A DNA stretch of 64,000 nucleotides, taken from Fructilactobacillus fructivorans (GTDB taxonomy: Bacteria; Bacillota; Bacilli; Lactobacillales; Lactobacillaceae). Below are positions 35,422-45,238 of the stretch, one piece after another. How positions within the stretch are numbered: position 1 is the first letter of the stretch; every line of letters starts with the position of its first letter. The stretch is from contig NZ_AZDS01000001.1 of the NCBI RefSeq assembly GCF_001434095.1, forward strand, positions 124,001 through 188,000, read 5' to 3'. Below the pieces are notes generated by a model. That model was not told where the DNA came from. It saw only the letters and a program-made list of their open reading frames with translations, and did not search any database. The translations under genes were made by a program, and so were the position numbers.

Positions 35422-36765
35422 ATGCAATTACCGGAAGATTTTAAAAGTAAATATAATGATCTTTTAGGGGACGATTATCAATCCTTTATTGATTCGTTTG
35501 ACGATGATTCTTATAATGCCTTTCGGACCAATCCGTTAAAACCCAGAGCAGACGTTCATTTAGATCGATCACGCCCAATTGCTTATACGGAAAATGGTTA
35601 TTATGGCAAGGTAAGTGGAAAGACAGTTGAGCATCAAAGTGGTTATGTCTATAGTCAAGAGCCGTCTGCTATGTACGTTGCTGAGGTGGTTAATCCCACT
35701 CCTGGTGATAGGGTTTTAGATTTATGTGCTGCTCCAGGTGGCAAATCAACTCATTTAGCAGGGTTAATGCAAAACAAAGGATTACTTGTTTCAAATGAAA
35801 TTGAACGTGGTCGAGCTAAAGTATTAGTTGAGAATTTAGAGCGATTTGGAGTTTTTGATCCATTAATTTTAAACGAAGACCCAAAGATGCTTTCGAAACA
35901 TTTTCCCAGGTACTTTGATAAGATTTTGATTGATGCGCCGTGTTCTGGTGAAGGAATGTTCAGAAAAAATCATGAAGCCACTAAGTATTGGTCAAAAGAT
36001 TATCCACGTGAATGTGCCATAAGGCAGAAAGAAATCGTTGCTGAAGCAATTAAGATGTTGAAACCAGGGGGTCAACTAATATATTCGACCTGCACCTTTG
36101 CACCCGAGGAAGATGAGCAAATTATTGCGTGGATCTTAGATAACTATGACTTTAAGACTTTACCTATTAAAAAATATGATGGAATGGTTTCGGGAAAGCC
36201 AGAATGGGCTGATGGGAATGAAGCATTAGAAAATACCATTCGATTATTTCCTCATCTCTTTAAAGGTGACGGACATTTTATTGCCAAGCTTCAGAGTCTA
36301 AGTAGTGGGAAGTCGAAAAAGATTAAACATCAAACCGGAAATGCATCAACCGAAGTCCGGCGAGAATGGAAAGAATTTTGTAGACGTAATTTTCAAAATG
36401 ATTTTTATCCTCATCACTTATTAGAATTTGGGAAAATGCTCTACTCATTTAATCCTGAGATCCCTAATCTTAATGGATTAAAGGTTATGCGTCCTGGGAC
36501 ACCCCTTGGAATGATCAAGAAAAATCGAATTGAGCCTGCGTATGCTTTGGCACTTGCAATTAATCCTCATGATGTTAAAAATGTAATTGAAATTAATGAT
36601 AATCAATGGGATAGGTATGTTCATGGAGATACCATTACGGTTGATGCGAAACTCAAGAAGGGATGGTACTTGATTCAGTGTCGTTCAATGAACGTTGGCT
36701 TTGGAAAAGTTGTCAATGGAACATTAAAGAATTTTTTCCCCAAAGGATTAAGATTTAAAGTTTAA
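35422..36765 (+). CDS. NOL1/NOP2/Sun family RNA m5C methyltransferase (RsmF-like)
   Basis: 447-residue SAM-dependent RNA cytosine-C5 methyltransferase, distinct from rsmB. Short N-terminal region FRTNPLKP, then YSQEPSAMYVAEV, LDLCAAPGGKSTHLA (SAM site), DAPCSGEGMFRK, and STCTFAPEEDE with the catalytic Cys. A C-terminal PUA-like/RNA-binding extension (about residues 290-447) follows, ending NVGFGKVVNG. Target, probably 16S or 23S rRNA, is inferred from the family. It starts 11 bases after glpK and ends at a bidirectional terminator. Confidence 0.92.
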   Translation: MQLPEDFKSKYNDLLGDDYQSFIDSFDDDSYNAFRTNPLKPRADVHLDRSRPIAYTENGYYGKVSGKTVEHQSGYVYSQEPSAMYVAEVVNPTPGDRVLDLCAAPGGKSTHLAGLMQNKGLLVSNEIERGRAKVLVENLERFGVFDPLILNEDPKMLSKHFPRYFDKILIDAPCSGEGMFRKNHEATKYWSKDYPRECAIRQKEIVAEAIKMLKPGGQLIYSTCTFAPEEDEQIIAWILDNYDFKTLPIKKYDGMVSGKPEWADGNEALENTIRLFPHLFKGDGHFIAKLQSLSSGKSKKIKHQTGNASTEVRREWKEFCRRNFQNDFYPHHLLEFGKMLYSFNPEIPNLNGLKVMRPGTPLGMIKKNRIEPAYALALAINPHDVKNVIEINDNQWDRYVHGDTITVDAKLKKGWYLIQCRSMNVGFGKVVNGTLKNFFPKGLRFKV

Positions 36766-36793
36766 AAAAACTACCCAATCTTGGGTAGTTTTT
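36766..36793. terminator. Bidirectional terminator between m5C methyltransferase and fni
   Basis: AAAAACTACCCAA pairs with TTGGGTAGTTTTT around a 2-base loop. T-runs on both strands serve the converging genes. Confidence 0.9.
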
Positions 36794-37817
36794 ATTTTCG
36801 TTGTTTTAAGTAATTTTGTAATTCTGGGCTATTAACTGATTCTCGTTTTCTTAATTCGTTGATGTTGTGAGCACCTAATGCCGTTAGGATTGTTTTAATT
36901 CCGGTGACCCAGTCGTTGATCATTTCAATCGTGGCATCTTCACCGTCATTAATTAGTTTAACCAGGATTTGGCTAGCAATTCCCACTGCATCAGCACCTA
37001 AATATAGTGATTTGACGATCTCCATTGGATTAGTGATCCCACCAGTAGCAATGATATTCATCTTTGGTACTTTTTGGGCTTCGAAGAGTGACTCGACCGT
37101 TGTTAATCCCCAATCATTAAAATAGTCCATTTCTTTTTTATGACGTCGAAAGTTTTCAATTTGAGCGAAGTTAGTTCCACCACGACCACCAACGTTAATA
37201 TATCTGATTCCTAGATTATATAATGAATGAATGGTAGTCGAACTCATGCCAAAGCCAACTTCCTTAATAATGACTGGAATTGAGATTTGCTTCTTAATGT
37301 CAGATAGGTGAGTGAGCCAGTTAAACGACCTGGATCCTTCAGGCATAATCAGTTCTTGCACCGAATTAACGTGAATTTCTAATGCATCTGCGTGCAGAAT
37401 GTTAATTGCCCTTTGAGCTTGGCTCACACTCGCATCCGCACCAATATTAGCAAAAATTAATCCTTGGGGATTTTGTTTGCGAATGATTGAAAACGTTTCG
37501 GTTAGTTGTGGTTCTCTTAGAGCCACACTTTCAGATCCAGATGCCATTGCAATCCCACATTTTTTGGAAATAGATGCCAGCTTAGAATTAAGCTTTTTGG
37601 TATATTCACTTCCACCGGTCATCGCTTCAATGTAAAAGGGAATTGAGAGTGACAAATCTCCCACGGTGGTAGAAATATCAACATCATCGATCGCCATTTC
37701 AGGGAAGGTGACTGGGATGAAGTGCACTTGGTCAAATCCTGCTAAAGAATTTGAGTGGTGAAACTTTTTGGCAATGGATACGTGTTCATCTTTTCGATGC
37801 GACTGTTGACTAGTCAT
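36792..37817 (-). CDS. fni: Isopentenyl-diphosphate delta-isomerase, type 2
   Basis: FMN-dependent isomerase converting IPP to DMAPP; the last step of the mevalonate operon. TIM-barrel motifs: RKDEHVSIA at the start, PFYIEAMTGGS, MASGSES, VIIKEVGFGMS, VGGRGGTNFAQIE and IATGGITNP. 341 residues. It follows mvaK2 by 9 bases on the minus strand. Its product primes IspA (2277-3149). Confidence 0.96.
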   Translation of the reverse strand: MTSQQSHRKDEHVSIAKKFHHSNSLAGFDQVHFIPVTFPEMAIDDVDISTTVGDLSLSIPFYIEAMTGGSEYTKKLNSKLASISKKCGIAMASGSESVALREPQLTETFSIIRKQNPQGLIFANIGADASVSQAQRAINILHADALEIHVNSVQELIMPEGSRSFNWLTHLSDIKKQISIPVIIKEVGFGMSSTTIHSLYNLGIRYINVGGRGGTNFAQIENFRRHKKEMDYFNDWGLTTVESLFEAQKVPKMNIIATGGITNPMEIVKSLYLGADAVGIASQILVKLINDGEDATIEMINDWVTGIKTILTALGAHNINELRKRESVNSPELQNYLKQRK

Positions 37818-37826
37818 TGTTTTCTC

Positions 37827-38894
37827 CTAATTATTGTGAATTTTAAGGTCGAGTAACTTAATGCCGTGCTTGTTCCAGTCACGAATGAGGTCCTCAATAT
37901 TGTCGTCTTTATCAATGATGACAATTCCACAATCACCACCGCCAGCTCCTGATGCTTTTGCTGCCCCACCAAAATGATCTGCGATATCGATTAGTTCTTT
38001 GAGCTTGGGAGTTTCAATTTCAACGTTGGCAAATTCGCCCAACTTTAAAAGAAGGGTTCGGTTAATTTCAATGTTCTTTTGAATCATCTTAAGGTCTGAT
38101 GATTTAAAGCCCTTAACAATTTTTAGAACACATTCTTTACTTAGACGAAGAAAATCGGTATAGAGTTCTGAATTTCGGGCCTTTTTGAGTTCGACGCGAT
38201 CAACTAAATTTGAAGTGGACGCGGGACAGCCAGACCATCCAATTAATAGCTGCAAATTAGACGGTGCAGTGAGGGGAATAATTTTTAGATTAGGCCACTT
38301 TAAGTTGATTAGTTCTACTAAATCAACATCTTGACGGGCATTAGCGAGCCATTGACGGTCAAAAGAATGATATGCGATCCATCCACCAAAGACACTGGCA
38401 GCCACATCGCCTAAAGAACCATTTCCTTGAACTTCAAAGTGAGCAATGGCTGCTAGTTTAAACAACTGCATGGTTGTAAGATCAATATCATAGAATTCAC
38501 AGAGAGCTTTTACCGTAGCAACGGTTACGGCCGCTGATGATCCCAATCCATATTTGCGACCATCAGAACTATTTAGTTCACTATTTACGATGATGTCGTA
38601 GGTTTTTAAATTTTTGTTTAGTGTTTCAACGTATTCTTCGGTAACTTTAATAGCTGAAATGATGTATTGAAAGGGGTTATCACGATTATCAAAAACCATT
38701 CGATGACCTAATCGTTTCCAGTGCAACATATTTTCATCATATTGCTTGGAATAGATACTTCCAAAGTCTGAACTTTCTTTAATGCTAACTCTGACAAAAC
38801 GATCGCACGCTGCGATGATTGCGGGATGTCCAGTTTCAACTACAGCATATTCACCAGCTATATATAGTTTGCCTGGTGCTTTTGCGGAAATCAT
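37827..38894 (-). CDS. mvaK2: Phosphomevalonate kinase
   Basis: GHMP-superfamily kinase making mevalonate diphosphate. Seen: APGKLYIAGEYAVVE at the N-terminus, the ATP-binding GLGSSAAVTVATVKAL, and the C-terminal ASGAGGGDCGIV motif 3. 355 residues, typical for the Gram-positive enzyme. 17 bases downstream of mvaD, with a weak GGGAGT ribosome site. Confidence 0.95.
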   Translation of the reverse strand: MISAKAPGKLYIAGEYAVVETGHPAIIAACDRFVRVSIKESSDFGSIYSKQYDENMLHWKRLGHRMVFDNRDNPFQYIISAIKVTEEYVETLNKNLKTYDIIVNSELNSSDGRKYGLGSSAAVTVATVKALCEFYDIDLTTMQLFKLAAIAHFEVQGNGSLGDVAASVFGGWIAYHSFDRQWLANARQDVDLVELINLKWPNLKIIPLTAPSNLQLLIGWSGCPASTSNLVDRVELKKARNSELYTDFLRLSKECVLKIVKGFKSSDLKMIQKNIEINRTLLLKLGEFANVEIETPKLKELIDIADHFGGAAKASGAGGGDCGIVIIDKDDNIEDLIRDWNKHGIKLLDLKIHNN

Positions 38895-38911
38895 GTGATT
38901 AATTACTCCCT

Positions 38912-39907
38912 TTAATTTAAATATTCGATCCCAGGACCAGGAATGGTTGCTACTACGTTAGATTGTCCAAATGCCGTTTTAAATTTTCTAATGACTTTTT
39001 TTAGATTATTGTGTTGAACTAAAACTTTTACATTTGGACCGGCATCAATAGTGAAGTAACAATTAATCCCTTCATTTCTAAGTTCATGAACAAGTTGTAT
39101 TGCTTTAAGTGTATCTCCATTAAAATATGTAAAGGATGGATCGGAACTAAAGGTAAGAGCATGCATTTTCATCGCATTTTCTTCAGCAGTATGTCCCATC
39201 AGATCGAAATCATGGTTGCTAATGGCCTTTTTCATGGTGATCAGATCACAACTTGTAACCTGTTTAAAAGCTTGGTAGTAGGGGGAGGTTGCTTTAGAAA
39301 TTTTCATACCTTTCCGACTAGAAATTTTCTTTTCGTGACGATTAGTAATAACTGCCACTAAATTAACGTCCCAATCAACGTTTTCTTCAATTGGTTTTGC
39401 AAAGGAAGTTTGATCATTATTTCCCTTTTCCCATTCAACGAATCCTCCAAAAATGGAACGTGTCGCTGAACCAGATCCACGCCGTGCTAACCTGGAAAGG
39501 TCTTTTCTTGAAAGATCTAATCCAATGGCTTTGCTTGATGCTGCGGCTAAAGCGGCAAACCCCGAAGCGGAGGATGCCAGTCCAGCGGCAGTAGGGATGT
39601 TATTTTGGGTTTTAACGTGAGCAAAAATGTTTTGCTGTGCTTTTTGTCTGACGATTTTGAGAAAGTTAATCATTTTCTGACTTTCTGCTTTGTTCATCAA
39701 ATGATTGTTAAAGACAATTTCATCTGCCGTTAAATCTTTATCAAAACGAACTTCAGTATCAGTATAAAAATCTTTTAATGTCAATGAGAGACTGTTATCT
39801 TCGGGTATAATAAGTTGCTCATCAGCTTTTCCCCAGTATTTGATTAGTGCAATATTAGTATGAGCACGAGCCTTTTGGGTTCTATTTATATTAGTATTGT
39901 CGGACAT
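38912..39907 (-). CDS. mvaD: Diphosphomevalonate decarboxylase
   Basis: ATP-dependent decarboxylation of mevalonate diphosphate to IPP. N-terminal ARAHTNIALIKYWGKAD, the GHMP loop TAAGLASSASGFAALAAA, SGSATRSIFGGFVEW and the C-terminal DAGPNVKVL. 331 residues from the ATG at 39907, chosen for its AAGGAGAT ribosome site; the frame extends 14 codons further without one. The start lies 11 bases after mvaK1. Confidence 0.95.
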   Translation of the reverse strand: MSDNTNINRTQKARAHTNIALIKYWGKADEQLIIPEDNSLSLTLKDFYTDTEVRFDKDLTADEIVFNNHLMNKAESQKMINFLKIVRQKAQQNIFAHVKTQNNIPTAAGLASSASGFAALAAASSKAIGLDLSRKDLSRLARRGSGSATRSIFGGFVEWEKGNNDQTSFAKPIEENVDWDVNLVAVITNRHEKKISSRKGMKISKATSPYYQAFKQVTSCDLITMKKAISNHDFDLMGHTAEENAMKMHALTFSSDPSFTYFNGDTLKAIQLVHELRNEGINCYFTIDAGPNVKVLVQHNNLKKVIRKFKTAFGQSNVVATIPGPGIEYLN

Positions 39908-39918
39908 AACAAATCTCC

Positions 39919-40851
39919 TTACTTCATTTCGTTTAATGATTGGATCCAAACTCCGTGCGCACCATTTTGTTTAAGAGCGGTCTTAATTTGTTCGGTTGTA
40001 GTTGTGGATGCTGAGAGGGCGATAATACATCCACCTAGTCCACTTCCGGTTAGCTTGGCTCCCAGTGCTCCAGCCTGATTAGCTGCATTTACTAGGGTAT
40101 TAATCTCAACCGAACTGACGCCAAGTTTGGTAAGATCATCTTGTGCTAAATTCATTAACTTACCAGTTTGTTCTAGTTGATTGGATTGCAATGAACTTTT
40201 GGCGGATTCAACTAAATTGCCAAGGTCGTCGATTAATTCACTTGTACTTTGAAAGTGACGATCCATTTCATCTCTTACCATGGCAACGGCCGTGGATGTA
40301 TTACTAGATACCCCAGTATCCGCGATGATAAGTTGGCCCCGCGTTGAAACAGGGAAGTCATAGAATTGGCCTTTTTCAAATAAGATGGGTTTAATAGAAC
40401 TAACCGTCTTGGCGTCAATGCCACTGGGATTGCCATGGGTGATCTTTTCTTCCACATCAGTAAAACTTTTGAGTTGTTTTTGACTGATGGGTTGTTTAAA
40501 GAAGTTAAAGAAGGCTCTGGTTACGGCACTAGCAGTGGCCGCCGATGAGCCCATTCCTCTTCCAAGGGGGATCTCACTATCAATTTCGATATCAATTGGA
40601 TCGTTGTTACGGTTTAAGAGCTTGTTAAGTTGGTTAATAAGTGTCTGTAGACCGTTCATTGAAGATGGCAACGTACTAATTGGACCACTATAGTACTTAC
40701 TATTCAATTGGTTATGGCCGTCAGAACTGATGATGGCTTTGGCCTTGATTTGAGGCACAGGAAAAACAATCGCAGGCTTTTGATAGACCGCGCTATGTTC
40801 CCCTAGAAAAATTATCTTTGCATGACTCAACCCGGTTGCAGTCATGTTCAT
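39919..40851 (-). CDS. mvaK1: Mevalonate kinase
   Basis: First gene of the minus-strand mevalonate operon; phosphorylates mevalonate. Seen: SHAKIIFLGEHSAVYQKPAI, GHMP loop PLGRGMGSSAATASAVTRA, GNPSGIDAKT and C-terminal KLTGSGLGGCIIAL. 310 residues. Two ATGs two codons apart (40851, 40845) and only a GC-rich purine stretch as ribosome site, so the exact start is open. HMG-CoA synthase and reductase are not in the window. Confidence 0.94.
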   Translation of the reverse strand: MNMTATGLSHAKIIFLGEHSAVYQKPAIVFPVPQIKAKAIISSDGHNQLNSKYYSGPISTLPSSMNGLQTLINQLNKLLNRNNDPIDIEIDSEIPLGRGMGSSAATASAVTRAFFNFFKQPISQKQLKSFTDVEEKITHGNPSGIDAKTVSSIKPILFEKGQFYDFPVSTRGQLIIADTGVSSNTSTAVAMVRDEMDRHFQSTSELIDDLGNLVESAKSSLQSNQLEQTGKLMNLAQDDLTKLGVSSVEINTLVNAANQAGALGAKLTGSGLGGCIIALSASTTTTEQIKTALKQNGAHGVWIQSLNEMK

Positions 40852-40881
40852 ATTTCAATCGCCCACTTTCCAAACATACCT

Positions 40882-40909
40882 ATTTTATCATAATTTATTG
40901 AATGACCAA
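40882..40909 (-). promoter_or_regulatory. Candidate promoter for the mevalonate operon
   Basis: On the minus strand TTGGTC (40909-40904) and an extended -10 TGATAAAAT (40890-40882) with a 16-base spacer, about 30 bases before mvaK1. Divergent from dinG; no clear plus-strand promoter was picked. Confidence 0.5.
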
Positions 40910-41014
40910 TATCTTTTGGAATACTTTACTAATGATTAAATATTGGTTTATATAAAAATTAAGGTAAATGTAGTAATATTATAGTGAAGTTAGTTTTAAA
41001 GGTAGGTGATACTT

Positions 41015-43828
41015 GTGCCCAAGAATACAAAATATGCAGTAGTCGATATGGAAACAACCGGAACGGATGTTTCAAGTGGTGACAAAATCATTCAATTTAG
41101 TTGTACTTTTGTTCAAGGTGGGCAAGTTATCGATTCCTATTCAACTTATGTTAATAATGGTGAAGCCATTCCCAAAGATATTACTCATTTAACCGGAATT
41201 AATTCGCAAACTATTAAAGGGGCACCGTCGTTTGATCAGGTTGCTGCCCATATCTATAAGATTTTAAGTGGCACCGTTTTTGTTGCTCATAACGTTAACT
41301 TTGATTTTCCCTTTTTAAATGCTGAATTAGAAAGAGTTGGATACCCAGAATTAAATATTAAGGCAATTGATACCGTTACCCTAAGTCAGATTTTCTTTCC
41401 GGAATTAAACGGTTATCGTTTAAAAGATCTGAGTCATCATTTTGGTATCTCGCATACTCATCCACATTCTTCTAAGAGTGATGCTGATGCTACGGCTCAT
41501 TTACTTCTAACGATTATGAATAAGATTGAAAAGTTACCGTTAATCACGGTGCAAAGTATACTCAAAGTTAATCCTGATCTTCCGCGGGATACCGTAGAAT
41601 TTATTGCTGATCGAGAGCAAATGAAACGAAAACATTTGAGTAATTTGGCTTCTCAGTATGTAGTAGTAAATGGCATTGCATTAAAAAATCAGACAGCATC
41701 TTATTCTATTTCAGAACATAACTTAACCAAATATCCCAAAATCAAGAAGCAAAAAGAGAAACAATTTAGTGGTAAGTTAGATTGGCGTAGTTCACAGAGT
41801 AAAATGATGAACCTCATTTATAATAATTATCATGAAAATGAAAAGCCAACCTATAATTTATTAATAGAAGCTCCCACAGGCAGTGGGAAGACGTTGGGCT
41901 ACCTGGTACCCATGTCGTATCTAATTAATGATGGAGAACAACTGGTTGTTAGTACATCCACTAATGGATTACAAGAACAGTTATACGCTACCATCAAAGA
42001 TCAATTAGAACCCTTACTGAATACTAGTTTTGACGTTGCTCTTTTAAAGGGAGTTAATCATTACATTAATCTGGAACGTTTTAGTAAAACTCTCCAATTC
42101 CATGATAAATCTAAGCAATCTCAATTTATGAAGGCTAGAATTTTAGTTTGGCTGACTGAGACGAGTACGGGTGATTTAGATGAGCTCAATCTTCCTAATG
42201 AGGTTCCATTTATTGATCAGATTAATTATCAAAGTTCGCACGTGGCGAATGGAAAGAATAATTCGTTTCGGGATGCTGACTTTTTAGCAGCTCAGTTTAA
42301 GCGAGTGGAACATGCTGATATTGTTTTAGTTAATCATAACTATCTGTTTGAAAATGGTCAGCAGCTAAGTGATCATATGAATTCCAAACCGTACTTAGTG
42401 GTTGATGAAGCTCATAAGTTAGCTGATATTGCTTTTTCATCACAGGAAAAGTTAGTTAAGTTTAATGTATTGAAGAAAAACATTGGAAGAGTTAAGAATG
42501 ATTTATTTCAAACTCATGGACTTAACCTGAACGAAATTTTTTCTGACGATATTGATGAATTAAACCGACTCAACAGACTTGATTCACAGTTAGATGCTGT
42601 TTTTGATACGAACCAATTAGTATTACAGGATTTCAGAACAGAATTTATGAAACCAGTTGAGACTAGACGTGCGGAGATGGCTATTTCTGCCCAAAACTTA
42701 TTGAAGTTTATTCAGTCTCATCAGGGTCAAATTAAGCATTTGACTAGTATTAATCTCAAATTAAAAAAATTTATTAATGCTTTTAAGACATTAATTCAGA
42801 AAGAAAAGAATCGATGGACCATTTCTGATAAGGTACTCATTGAGAAGTTTGAACGTCATTTGCTTACCATTATTAATTATATTGATGGAATTGACGTGGA
42901 TAAAATTAAGCAGAAGGTTAGTGAGAAATCACATTTTTATTGGATTCATTATACCGAAGATTTAGATACTAACCATGTAATATTGCTAACTGGTGATTTT
43001 GATTCCAAAAGCAAATTAAAAGAAAATGTTTATCAGTATTTTCAACCGATTATTTTTACTGGGTCGACTTTATTTACATCGAAAAAATCACAATATATTT
43101 TTGATCAATTAGATTTGAATCGGTCTGATACCAGGATGAAGCGATTAAAGTCGTCTTTTGATTATGCTAACCAGGCTGAAATGATGATTTCACAGACGAC
43201 CCCAATGCCACCCAATGGAGAAAATGATGAATACATTGCTTATTTAGCTAATTCGATTTGGAAACTTATTAGTGCTAATTCAGTTCCGACGTTAGTTTTA
43301 TTTAATTCACTTGATATTTTGAAGAAAGTTTATGATAGATTAAGTCATAGTAATAATGGTAAGTTTATGATTCAGGCAGCGGGGGTTTCTGGTAGTCAAG
43401 AAAAAATTGTTAAACGATTTGAATCTGTAAAAGATTCGGTTCCTGTCATCTTAGGGGCTAATGGCTACTTTGAAGGTGTTAATTTTCCTGATAATTTGTT
43501 AAAACAACTTATCATTACCAGGATTCCATTTGATTCTCCTAATAACCCGGTGGTTTCGAGTCGGGCTAAGTTTCTTAAGGGTCAAAATAAAAATCCATTT
43601 TATAATTTCGATTTACCGGAAGCTATCATTAAGACCAAACAAGGCGTTGGCCGTCTAATTAGAAGTGCAACGGATTATGGTGTGATTAATTTTCTTGACA
43701 GCCGCTTAATTGATAAGCGTTATGGGAAGCAAATTATTGATGCTCTTCCGCAAGGATTACCAATTAAAACTGGCTCCATTTCAGAGATCGTTAAAGATGG
43801 TCAAGATTTCTTTAAAGAAAGAAATTAA
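41015..43828 (+). CDS. dinG: DinG-family helicase with N-terminal DEDD exonuclease domain
   Basis: 937-residue Gram-positive DinG. N-terminal DnaQ/RNase T-type exonuclease (about 1-170): VVDMETTGTD, FVAHNVNFDF, and HSSKSDADATAHL. The helicase has Walker A IEAPTGSGKTLGYL near residue 290, VDEAHK Walker B, ATP-dependent motifs and C-terminal QGVGRLIRSATDYG. The four-cysteine Fe-S cluster of E. coli DinG is not visible, as usual in Firmicutes. GTG at 41015 is chosen with AGGTAGGTG upstream; GTG at 41006 overlaps that site. Conserved upstream of ypmB-dnaD. Confidence 0.94.
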   Translation: MPKNTKYAVVDMETTGTDVSSGDKIIQFSCTFVQGGQVIDSYSTYVNNGEAIPKDITHLTGINSQTIKGAPSFDQVAAHIYKILSGTVFVAHNVNFDFPFLNAELERVGYPELNIKAIDTVTLSQIFFPELNGYRLKDLSHHFGISHTHPHSSKSDADATAHLLLTIMNKIEKLPLITVQSILKVNPDLPRDTVEFIADREQMKRKHLSNLASQYVVVNGIALKNQTASYSISEHNLTKYPKIKKQKEKQFSGKLDWRSSQSKMMNLIYNNYHENEKPTYNLLIEAPTGSGKTLGYLVPMSYLINDGEQLVVSTSTNGLQEQLYATIKDQLEPLLNTSFDVALLKGVNHYINLERFSKTLQFHDKSKQSQFMKARILVWLTETSTGDLDELNLPNEVPFIDQINYQSSHVANGKNNSFRDADFLAAQFKRVEHADIVLVNHNYLFENGQQLSDHMNSKPYLVVDEAHKLADIAFSSQEKLVKFNVLKKNIGRVKNDLFQTHGLNLNEIFSDDIDELNRLNRLDSQLDAVFDTNQLVLQDFRTEFMKPVETRRAEMAISAQNLLKFIQSHQGQIKHLTSINLKLKKFINAFKTLIQKEKNRWTISDKVLIEKFERHLLTIINYIDGIDVDKIKQKVSEKSHFYWIHYTEDLDTNHVILLTGDFDSKSKLKENVYQYFQPIIFTGSTLFTSKKSQYIFDQLDLNRSDTRMKRLKSSFDYANQAEMMISQTTPMPPNGENDEYIAYLANSIWKLISANSVPTLVLFNSLDILKKVYDRLSHSNNGKFMIQAAGVSGSQEKIVKRFESVKDSVPVILGANGYFEGVNFPDNLLKQLIITRIPFDSPNNPVVSSRAKFLKGQNKNPFYNFDLPEAIIKTKQGVGRLIRSATDYGVINFLDSRLIDKRYGKQIIDALPQGLPIKTGSISEIVKDGQDFFKERN

Positions 43829-43851
43829 TTAACTAATCGGTTAGTAAAGTT

Positions 43852-43860
43852 TGCTATAAT
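43852..43860 (+). promoter_or_regulatory. Extended -10 promoter for ypmB-dnaD
   Basis: TGCTATAAT (TGnTATAAT) lies 34 bases before ypmB, directly after the dinG stop. No strong -35. Confidence 0.6.
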
Positions 43861-43893
43861 GGGGCATGTAAAAGCTAGTAAAAGAGGAATATC

Positions 43894-44397
43894 ATGTACA
43901 GAGAACAATTAAAACGAAAAAAAACTCATCGAATGCGATGGATAATGATTACAATTATTGTTCTAATTGTAGTTGGAATTATCCTTTTCTTTCATGCTGC
44001 CAAAGCTCCACTATTACATGCACGATCTCACGTTACTACGGTAGCCGAAAATAGTGCTGGTTTTCATAACATTAATCATTTCTATTCTTCTAATTTAAAC
44101 CAAACGTACTATTCAGTTGGCGGATATGATAAACAAAACCAATATGCTTACGCTATTTTGCCTAAGAACGGTAAAAGCATGCAAGTTGTTACGCAAAAGA
44201 ATGGAATTAACCAACAAGAAGCTGAGCGGGCTGCTCAAAAGATTGGGAAAGCCACTAAGATTATTAACGCGGGGCTGGCAATTTATCAAAATAAGCCAGC
44301 CTGGGTGGTTTCTTATTGGAATCAGAATAAACGGTTAAATTATGTAACTGTCGATTATAAAACAGGAAGAATTGTTCAAACCATCAATAATTTGTAG
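43894..44397 (+). CDS. ypmB: YpmB-like membrane-anchored DUF5590 protein
   Basis: 167-residue protein with a basic N-terminus, one transmembrane segment (about residues 17-34, WIMITIIVLIVVGIILFF) and an extracytoplasmic domain of PepSY-like character (NQQEAERAAQKIG, PAWVVSYWNQ, VTVDYKTGRIV). Function is unknown. The dinG-ypmB-dnaD order matches Bacilli, but asnS, usually between ypmB and dnaD, is missing. AGAGGAAT precedes the ATG. Confidence 0.82.
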   Translation: MYREQLKRKKTHRMRWIMITIIVLIVVGIILFFHAAKAPLLHARSHVTTVAENSAGFHNINHFYSSNLNQTYYSVGGYDKQNQYAYAILPKNGKSMQVVTQKNGINQQEAERAAQKIGKATKIINAGLAIYQNKPAWVVSYWNQNKRLNYVTVDYKTGRIVQTINNL

Positions 44398-44423
44398 TGA
44401 TCGATCATTATAGGAGGAATAAC

Positions 44424-45134
44424 ATGAGTGAAAATTTAGAACGTTATTTGGACTATGGATCGATTAGTGTGTCAGGTTTTTTATTACAACATTTTGCTGA
44501 ATTAGGTATGAATCCTTCAGAATTAGTGATCTTTTTGGAGTTAGTTTTAGCTCGCTCACAAGGAAATCTTTTTCCAAGTGCCAAAAAGCTATCGCAAGCA
44601 ACTGGGATTAGTGAAAATGATATTTATAATTTGTTGCATCAGTTGGTTTCTAAGAATATTATTAGTATTTCCAGCACTAAGTCTGGTGAAGATGAGTATA
44701 AATTTAATTTGTTGAACAGTAAGATTGATAAGCTAATTGATTCAAAGACTAATATCAAAACAGGTAACCGATCACAACAAGAACGAAATAAGCAAAATGA
44801 TACAGTTAAAGAACGTAAGGGGCTCTTTAAAAAAATTCAAGAAGAATTTGGGCGACCTTTGTCTTCCATTGAACTTGAAATGATTAATCAATGGATTGAT
44901 CAAGATCATTATTCACCGGAGATTATTGAATTGGCGCTGAAAGAGTCGGTTTTAAGTCAGGTATATAGTTTGAAATATATGGATCGAATCTTGTTAAATT
45001 GGCAACATCAAAATATTAAAACGGCTGCTCAGGTGCAGCAGGCAAATGAGCGCCGACAAAAGGGAATAGAAAGTAAGAATAAGCGAAAGCCTAATCAGAA
45101 TATTCCTATTTTTAAGATTGATAATCAAAGATAA
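44424..45134 (+). CDS. dnaD: DNA replication initiation protein DnaD
   Basis: Primosomal protein helping load the replicative helicase in Firmicutes. N-terminal winged-helix domain (about 1-100: LYPSAKKLSQATGIS-like LFPSAKKLSQATGIS), then the C-terminal DnaB_2 domain with FGRPLSSIELEMINQWI and the YxxxILxxW motif YMDRILLNW. 236 residues from ATG 44424, preceded by TAGGAGGAA; the frame extends upstream without a ribosome site. Followed by a strong terminator. Confidence 0.94.
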   Translation: MSENLERYLDYGSISVSGFLLQHFAELGMNPSELVIFLELVLARSQGNLFPSAKKLSQATGISENDIYNLLHQLVSKNIISISSTKSGEDEYKFNLLNSKIDKLIDSKTNIKTGNRSQQERNKQNDTVKERKGLFKKIQEEFGRPLSSIELEMINQWIDQDHYSPEIIELALKESVLSQVYSLKYMDRILLNWQHQNIKTAAQVQQANERRQKGIESKNKRKPNQNIPIFKIDNQR

Positions 45135-45139
45135 CAAGT

Positions 45140-45175
45140 AAAAAAGGACCAAACTTTGAAGTTTGGTCCTTTTTT
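45140..45175 (+). terminator. Rho-independent terminator after dnaD
   Basis: AAAAAAGGACCAAACTT pairs perfectly with AAGTTTGGTCCTTTTTT around a 2-base loop. Confidence 0.92.
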
Positions 45176-45238
45176 GTTTAAATGGAGGTAAATATTAGTA
45201 AAAAGTTAAAAGTTACTTTAACTTAATAAAACAAAAAT
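45176..45238. other. Short AT-rich gap with an orphan ribosome binding site
   Basis: GGAGG (45184-45188) is followed after 5 bases by ATT AGT AAA AAG and seven more codons to TAA at 45224-45226. This is where nth lies in many relatives. It could be a leftover gene start or chance; I see no gene here. Confidence 0.3.

Noticed and set aside
39086-39594. Plus-strand open frames opposite mvaD
   Set aside because: They are antisense shadows of a strongly recognised gene with no ribosome site.
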